Shown piece after piece: positions 57,309 to 64,000 of a stretch of DNA of 64,000 bases. Within the stretch, counting starts at the first letter, position 1. Each line of letters starts with the position of its first letter. This DNA comes from Onthophagus taurus (Eukaryota; Arthropoda; Insecta; Coleoptera; Scarabaeidae). The stretch covers positions 7,075,501 to 7,139,500 of the forward strand of contig NC_091970.1 in the NCBI RefSeq assembly GCF_036711975.1, given 5' to 3'. The position numbers and the translations under genes were made by a program. A model generated the notes under the pieces. It worked only from the letters and a program-made list of their open reading frames with translations. It searched no databases and had not been told where the DNA came from.

Positions 57309-60300
57309 ATTTTTTCATCAATCTTTTCAACGTAATAATTCAAAACAATCCTTTTGAATTATTAGAAAAACCAAAATCCACTATTGGAATCAAAAATTAT
57401 CCAAACCTAAGAGATCATCCGTTACATTCACCAGAAATTTGGTTAGAAGGGAAACGAAAGGATGATAATTTAAGTGGATTGTGGAGAATTCATAATAAAT
57501 TATACGATTTTAACGATTTTATTAAAATCCATCCCGGGGGAAAAGATTGGTTGGAATTAACAAAGGTAAAATAAAAAATTAAATTTTTATTTAATTAAAT
57601 TATTAAAATAATTCTTAAAGGGTACCGATATAACCGAAGCGTTTGAATCAAACCACATTTCAACACTACCAGAAGCGTTTTTACCAAAATATTTCATTAA
57701 AACTATAAACACTCCAAGAAATTCGCCATTTACGTTCGACAAAAATGATTTATATCAAACGTTGAAGAAAAACGTGAGAAATGAAATAAATAAATCGTCG
57801 GAATTAATAAAATCGTTACAAAATAAAACGAAATTAATCACCGATGGGTTATTATTAATGTTTATATTAACCACGAGTGGGTGTTTATTGAAAGAAAGTT
57901 ATCTTTTGGGCGCTATCTCCGGGTTACTTTTAACCTTAACTTCAATTGCAGCACATAATTTTTTTCACCAAAGAGATAATTTTAGGAGGTTTTATTTTGA
58001 TTTAACAACGATGTCTTCAAAGTATAATCAAAAATATTTATACAGGGTTATTTTGTAAGTCGTGGTATCATTTTAATCACAAATACACCTCCAGAAATAA
58101 AAATCTTGAGGACTGAGATCTAGCAATCGAACTGTCCAAGTAATATCTTCTGGAATCTTTGATATATAAAATCTAGCGCCTCGCCCGCAAGCGACCTCGG
58201 CGATTTGAAGCAAAATCGCTCCTCATATATCTTAATTATATCTTCACTCCGCCGAGGTCGCTTGCGGGCGAGGCGCTACAATCTTCCAAAACGGACGATT
58301 TCGTGTTAATATTTCTATTCCTGCGCCTCGCCCGCAAGCGACCTCGGCGATTTGAGGCAAAATCGTTCCTCATATATCTTAGTTATATCTTCACTCCGCC
58401 GAGGTCGCTTGCGGGCGAGGCGCTACAATCTTCCAAAACGGACGATTTGGTGTTAATATTTCAAATCCTGCGCCTCGCCCGCAAGCTACCTCGGCGATTT
58501 GAGTGAAAATCGTTCCTCATATATCTGTAAAGATACAAAGTTTCTTATAAGACGATGTTTACATCTTCACTCCGCCGAGGTCGCTTGCGGGCGAGGCGCT
58601 ACAGTCTTCCAAAACGTACGATTTGGTGTTAATATTTCAAATCCTACGCCTCGCCCGCAAGCGACCTCGGCGATTTGAGGCAAAATCGTTCCTCATATAT
58701 CTTAGTTATATCTTCACTCCGCCGAGGTCGCTTGCGGGCGAGGCGCTACAATCTTCCAAAACGCACGATTTAGTGTTAATATTTCAAATCCTGCGCCTCG
58801 CCCGCAAGCTACCTCGGCGATTTGAGTGAAAATCGTTCCTCATATATCTGTAAAGATACAAAGTTTCTTATAAGACGATGTTTACATCTTCACTCCGCCG
58901 AGGTCGCTTGCGGGCGAGGCGCTACAATCTTCCAAAACGCACGATTTAGTGTTAATATTTCAAATCCTGCGCCTCGCCTGCAAGCGACCTCGGCGATTTG
59001 AGGCAAAATCGTTCCTCATATATCTTAGTTATATCTTCACTCCGCCGAGGGCGCTTGCGGGCGAGGCGCTACAATCTTCCAAAATGGACGATTTGGTGTT
59101 AATATTTCAAATCCTGCGCCTCGCCCGCAAGCGACCTCGGCGATTTGAGGCAAAATCGTTTCTCATATATCTTAGTTATATCTTCACTCCGCCGAGGTCG
59201 CTTGCGGGCGAGGCGCTACAATCTTCCAAAACGCACGATTTGGTGTTAATATTTCAAATCCTGCGCCTCGCCCGCAAGCGACCTCGGCGATTTGAGTGAA
59301 AATCGTTCCCCATATATCTGTAAAGATACAAAGTTTCTTATAAGACGATGTTTACATCTTCACTCCGCCGAGGTCGCGTGCGGGCGAGGCGCTACAATCT
59401 TCCAAAACGGACGATTTGGTGTTAATATTTCAAATCCTGCGCCTCGCCCGCAAGCTACCTCGGCGATTTGAGTGAAAATCGTTCCTCATATATCTGTAAA
59501 GATACAAAGTTTCTTATAAGACGATGTTTACATCTTCACTCCGCCGAGGTCGCTTGCGGGCGAGGCGCTACAGTCTTCCAAAACGTACGATTTGGTGTTA
59601 ATATTTCAAATCCTACGCCTCGCCCGCAAGCGACCTCGGCGATTTGAGACAAAATCGTTCCTCATATATCTTAATTATATCTTCACTCCGCCGAGGTCGC
59701 TTGTGGGCGAGGCGCTACAATCTTCCAAAACGCACGATTTAGTGTTAATATTTCAAATCCTGCGCCTCGCCTGCAAGCGACCTCGGCGATTTGAGGCAAA
59801 ATCGTTCCTCATATATCTTAGTTATATCTTCACTCCGCCGAGGGCGCTTGCGGGCGAGGCGCTACAATCTTCCAAAATGGACGATTTGGTGTTAATATTT
59901 CAAATCCTGCGCCTCGCCCGCAAGCGACCTCGGCGATTTGAGGAAAAATCGTTCCTCATATATCTTAGTTATATCTTCACTCAGCCGAGGTCGCTTGCGG
60001 GCGAGGCGCTACAATCTTCCAAAACGGACGATTTGGTGTTAATATTTCAAATCCTGCGCCTCGCCCGCAAGCGACCTCGGCGATTTGAGTGAAAATCGTT
60101 CCCCATATATCTGTAAAGATACAAAGTTTCTTATAAGACGATGTTTACATCTTCACTCCGCCGAGGTCGCTTGCGGGCGAGGCGCTACAATCTTCCAAAA
60201 CGGACGATTTCGTGTTAATAGTTCTATTCCTGCGCCTCGCCCGCAAGCTACCTCGGCGATTTGAGACGAAATCGCTCCTCATATATCTTAGTAAAGATAC

Positions 60301-61269
60301 AAAATCTCTTATAAGACGATGTTTATATCTTCACTCCGCCGAGGTCGCTTGCGGGCGAGGCGCTACAATCTTCCAAAATGTACGATTTTGAGTTAATATA
60401 TCAAATCCTGCGAATCGCCCGCAAGCCACCTCGGCGATTTGTGACGAAATCGTTTAAGAAAATATTGATTAAAATTATTCCACGACTCACAGAAACACCT
60501 ATATAAAATAATTAAATAAATTAATTTAATTCGTTATAGATCTTGGCGAATAAGCCACGCTTTAAGCCACCATTTATACACAAACACCGTTTACGATTTT
60601 GAAATATCAGCGTTAGAACCATTTTTTCAATACTTAACAATGAAAAAGAACATCACCGTAAGATATTTATCCTGGATTTACACCCCAATTGTTTATGGAT
60701 TATTATATTTGGGTTATTTTATAAGGATGTGTATCCAAAATGTTTTAGATAAAAAACTTTTTAACACAGAAAGTTATCTCCCATTTATTTTATGGACATT
60801 TCTCTCGATTATAACAAATCAATCGATATTTGTTTCAATGAAAATGTTTGTTTGGGTCTACTTAGTCAGCAGTTTTTTTGTAGGGGTTATTGGTTTAAAC
60901 GCTGGGCATCATCACCCGGATGTATTTCACGATGGGGATTATTTCGAGTAAGAATTTATTAACTTTCTTAATTTTTAGTATCAAATTCTTTTTAGGTCTA
61001 AATCAGGGATTGATTGGGGTTTATATCAAATTTTAGCCGCCATGGATAGAACTGAAACGCATAAATCTCATTTTTGGGGTTTAATTACGTTTGGCGATCA
61101 CATAATGCACCATTTATTCCCATCGTTAGACCACGGAGCTTTAATGTTTTTATACCCCACCGTTGAAGACACTTTAAAACAGTTTGGGATTAAATTACGA
61201 ACGAATTCAACGTTTCAAGTTGCTAAAGGACAATTTTTACAACTATCTAAAGTTAGCGTACAAATTTAA
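57309..61269 (+). CDS. Cytochrome b5-related desaturase-like protein, gene 2 (start uncertain)
   Basis: The exons are 57309-57565, 57621-58021, 60540-60947 and 60996-61269 (TAA 61267-61269), all in phase. It has the same layout as gene 1. The heme motif is HPGGKDW and a second heme His lies in AFESNHI. The His boxes are HNFFHQRDN, SHALSHHLYTN, LNAGHHHPDVFHDGD and DHIMHHLFPSLDH. All expected His are present, so it looks functional. No Met lies between the acceptor at 57308 and the b5 domain, so an upstream exon is missing. Gene 1 has an intron after IRM that gene 2 lacks. Gene 2 has a 2.5-kb intron after MSSK that gene 1 lacks, and this intron is filled with GC-rich hairpin repeats. Confidence 0.85.
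58176..60440. repeat. GC-rich hairpin satellite (14 full units plus a partial) filling the gene 2 intron
   Basis: Units start at 58176, 58323, 58470, 58646, 58793, 58969, 59116, 59263, 59439, 59615, 59762, 59909, 60056 and 60232. A decayed unit is at about 60410. Spacing is 147 or 176 bp; the long class carries an extra TAAAGATACAAAGTTTCTT segment in the loop. Each unit has a 27-nt arm beginning GCGCCTCGCCCGCAAGC and its exact reverse complement, about 50-75 nt apart. The arms are about 75-80% GC in AT-rich DNA. Four open frames with RLARKRPRRFE repeats are by-products. Confidence 0.95.
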
Positions 61270-61274
61270 ATAAT

Positions 61275-62735
61275 TTAAAAATCATCATCGCTGTTATCTT
61301 GGATTTTATTAACGGTTTTTCGTCCAGATTTTTCATCCTCAAAATTTTTTTTTCTATTCACGTTTGATATCTCGAAACCGAATGAATCTTCGTCGTCTGA
61401 ATGTTGTAATTCGCTTTCATCCTTATCTAAAAATATGTCGGTTTCGGAATCGCTTAGATCTAAAGATGAGCCACTTAGTGAGTCGTTTTCGGGCTTTTTC
61501 CCCCCAAAAATATTAGTTGTTGGTCTTTCAGAGCGTAATCTCCCTACAAAAAAAAATAAATTAATTGTTTTTTTACAACAATAACAAAATTAACCCGTTC
61601 TAGCTCTTGGACGTTCTTGTCTTTGAATTTGAGAATCATTTTCGTCATCAATTTCAACTTTTTGCTCATCCTCTTCACCTTCCTCGTCTAAAATTGCTAC
61701 ATTTTCGGGGATTTTTGTTATAACTCGTTGTTTTTCAATATGAGCTTTCTCAGCTTCCGCAGCAGCTTTTTCCAATTGATTTAAACAGCGCAATCGCACC
61801 GAGTATTGAATAAATAATTTCTCAAGCTCAGCTTCTAAAGTGTTAAATTCCTCCAAAAAAGCTGGTTTCACTTTCTTTAAAGTTTGCAATCTTTTTTCGT
61901 AGCGATCAATTTCGATTTTTCTCCTTTCAATTTTTGCGTCTAAACTCGCTTCCGTTGCTGATACGTTATCGATTAATTGTTTCGTTTCTAAGATTTCCTC
62001 CTTAATTCCATCAATAGCTTTTTTAATTCCACTTTCAACCTCGCTAACTTCGTACTGCTTCGATGAGCTTACATTTCTAGCTACTTTTAACTCAACTTCC
62101 TTGGTTAATAAGTCAAAAAGGGTTGCTCCAGTGCTCGTTATTTCGCTGGCAAGTTGTCGGGATTGCTTTAAATCGTGTAACTTAAAAAAGCAGTTATTTA
62201 AGTACAATTTTATTGATTTATATTAACTTACTTTGTCGCTAATATCGAATTCCTTCAAATTAACATCGTCGTAATCATCCAAATGGTCCAAATCGTTCAC
62301 TTTTAAAGCGTCATATAATAAAGTTGCAACTTTTAAGAGTTCTTTAACGGCGAAACCGTCTGCTTGGTACAAACGTTTCGTGTTAAATTTAATGTTGGCT
62401 TTAATGGCCTATAAGCAATAAAGTATTGAATCAAATTTTTGATTTATTTTAAGATATTTACCATAAATTGCGCCGCATTTCTAATTAGATTCACTCTTTC
62501 GTCTTCCGTGTCATAAGAACTCGGCAAATCAACGTCCGGATCAAATCTTTTGGCGAACCAAATTAATAAGTCCGCTACCAAAGGGAAATTTGGTTGGCGA
62601 AAGTTTTCCATTGAGATTAAAGTTGGGTAACCGAGCGCGCGAAGCATTTCGGTAAAATCTAAAACAAATTAACGTTTATTTTATCTAATTTAAAGTTTTA
62701 AATTGTAATTTACTTCTTATATCTCTATAAGACAT
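61275..62735 (-). CDS. CLUAP1: CLUAP1/IFT38 intraflagellar transport protein, 416 aa
   Basis: In transcript order the exons are 62735-62714, 62658-62462, 62408-62232, 62180-61595 and 61543-61275. All junctions are GT-AG and in frame, and 416 aa equals the family size (human about 413). It begins MSYRDIRNFTEMLRALGYP. The N-terminal CH-like domain continues through SMENFRQPNFPLVADLLIWF and DVDLPSSYDTEDERV. A long coiled coil (about residues 130-330) and a very acidic tail ending DNSDDDF follow. IFT38 is part of the IFT-B peripheral complex needed to build cilia; in insects that means sensory neurons and sperm. The stop is only 5 bp from the stop of the convergent Cyt-b5-r gene 2. Confidence 0.92.
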
Positions 62736-62785
62736 GATTTTGGGTACAAAATCAATTTGACGTTTGGTTTGTTTTGATTTACTTG

Positions 62786-62799
62786 GTTGCCATGGTAAC
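62786..62799. promoter_or_regulatory. Perfect X-box (RFX site) upstream of CLUAP1
   Basis: GTTGCCATGGTAAC is a full palindrome fitting the RFX consensus (GTNRCC/N0-3/RGYAAC type). It lies 51 bp upstream of the CLUAP1 ATG. RFX factors drive ciliary genes through such sites in animals. Confidence 0.85.
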
Positions 62800-62988
62800 G
62801 GCTACTCATTGACGTTAAGGGATAAGTTAGGGATCTTTTTATTACTTTTTTTTTAATATATTTTAGTTTAAATTTAGAATTATAATAAATTATTGTTTAA
62901 AAAAATTAAATTAATTAATAATGAGTATTTTAATTATTTAACTTGCAATAATGAGTTATGTTAAAACATATTTCTTAGTCACAATCGC

Positions 62989-62996
62989 TATCGATA
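62989..62996. promoter_or_regulatory. DRE-type element TATCGATA
   Basis: An exact TATCGATA, the DREF-binding core known from Drosophila promoters, is directly followed by GATGGCGG. It lies 254 bp upstream of the CLUAP1 start and about 280 bp below the myosin stop codon. Its role is inferred. Confidence 0.45.
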
Positions 62997-63276
62997 GATG
63001 GCGGTGTAATATTTGTTTACTTTTTGGTATTTATGAATTAAAGTTTTTAAACAACAAATATTTAAAGTTTGATTACCTTAGGTATCTATGAAGCTAAAAA
63101 AGATAAATCGAATTTTGTTACCTCTTATATTATATTCGCAATTAACAAATTACATTATAATATATACGGGGTGTTTACAAATTTAGTTAACGTTTTACCA
63201 CATTTAATTGCAATAATAAAGTGAATCACCAAAGTAAATTAAAAATTTTCTTTAATGATATAGTTACACATAAAAA

Positions 63277-64000
63277 TTAAAAAATATCAGTTAATCCTTT
63301 CGCCAATTCAGATTTGGGTAATAAATTCGAATAAGGAATACAACTTTTTGAAAGGTGTAATCGCACTGGAATCTAAAAATAAAGTAATTTATTGTTTGTC
63401 GATGTAAATTAAGAATTTACCTCAGCTAATCTATTATAACTAATGATACGATCACCAAAAAACAAAACCCTCTTAAATTTTTTGGTTTCAACGTTATTAA
63501 AAATCTTCTCTAAACACAAAGATAAAGGTTCGCCTTCGTAACTTTTCCTCACATAATGAACCCTCAAATATTCCTCAGCTTTCATACAAGAAGTTGTGAA
63601 ATGATCCGTCAAATTAACACTCGAATCATCTCTTGTGATATAAACCTCACTCGACGTTTTACGCAAATCGATCATTTCCTCAATAATATTGTTCTTATTT
63701 TCGAATTGTTGTATGGTTAAGATCGTTTTTCTACGTTGCACGTAATTAATCCAACATCGTTGCACTTTTCTAGCCGCCGAAGAGCGTTCGACGCATTTTA
63801 ATATTTCAAATCCGAAATAGGCATCTTCAGTTAAATAAATAAATTCGTTTCCGACATGAATTGATTCTTTAAAAATGATTTCAAGGATGTTAAAAGTGTT
63901 CTTTGAAACCGATTTTAAAAATTCTTTAACCGGGAGTTTAATAAAAAAGTTTTGAAATTGTAATTTTAAGATATCAATAATCCCGTTTGAATGTAACTGA
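63277..64000 (-). CDS. Unconventional myosin-like protein, C-terminal part (partial)
   Basis: The exons are 64000-63421 (open at the edge) and 63372-63277 (stop 63279-63277), joined at GAG|GTAAAT and TTTTTAG|ATT. The start, QLHSNGIIDILKLQ, then IKLPVKEFLKSV and GNEFIYLTEDAYFGFE, follows the end of a myosin motor (QLR.sG.le..ri, lp..EFl, iG...vfL). It leads into an IQ motif AARKVQRCWINYVQRR. A tail of about 135 residues follows with no domain I recognise, including SCMKAEEYLRVHYVRKSYEG and KFKRVLFFGDRIISYNRLAE. The motor is off the right edge. The class is unknown; divergence and the short tail make the assignment moderate. Confidence 0.5.

Noticed and set aside
58303..60092. Four plus-strand open frames with a repeated RLARKRPRRFE pattern, looking like a repeat protein
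   Set aside because: They are translations of the hairpin satellite within an intron. The frames end with the unit type, and the gene's exons lie on either side.

Overview
This window is nuclear DNA of an insect, most likely a holometabolous one and perhaps a beetle. The species cannot be fixed from the sequence. The evidence is AT-rich DNA, genes split by GT-AG introns of about 50 nt beside multi-kilobase introns, insect-type gene content (multiple wing hairs, Cyt-b5-r) and several families of insect-like TA-target DNA transposons, one LINE remnant and four kinds of satellite. Nothing in it is bacterial: there are no operons, CRISPR arrays or rRNA, and I found no tRNA.

Left part (1-31.3 kb). 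The 3' half of an SLC26A11-like sulfate transporter (92-1505, +) is followed by a three-copy tandem repeat that carries the duplicated gene end and a broken THAP zinc-finger exon. Next is a multiple wing hairs (mwh) orthologue on the minus strand. Its exons run from 30,347 down to 3,685, with a 17.6-kb first intron and a 5.9-kb third intron. A single-exon SAXO/FAM154-like axonemal gene (5996-6973, -) lies inside the 5.9-kb intron. The 17.6-kb intron is filled with repeats: dispersed elements of about 600 bp, a 577-bp satellite, a palindromic array and a small isolated hairpin.

Middle part (31.3-50.2 kb). A minisatellite with a LINE remnant leads into a 540-bp satellite. Each satellite unit contains a copy of the promoter-like segment that lies directly upstream of the first Cyt-b5-r gene. 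The array is split by a 12.85-kb nest of DNA transposons flanked by a TA duplication, and it resumes in phase on the other side.

Right part (50.2-64 kb). Two tandem cytochrome b5-related desaturase-like genes (50264-51731 and 57309-61269, +) are separated by a 4.9-kb higher-order minisatellite. The second gene has a gene-specific intron filled by a GC-rich hairpin satellite of 14 full units. It ends 5 bp from the stop codon of a convergent CLUAP1/IFT38 gene (62735-61275, -), which has a perfect RFX X-box 51 bp upstream of its start. The C-terminal exons of a divergent unconventional myosin (63277-64000, -) reach the window edge. CLUAP1 and the SAXO-like protein are both ciliary or axonemal, but they lie far apart and I see no shared cluster.

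All exon structures were derived by hand from reading frame, splice-site consensus and family resemblance. Transcript data would settle them.
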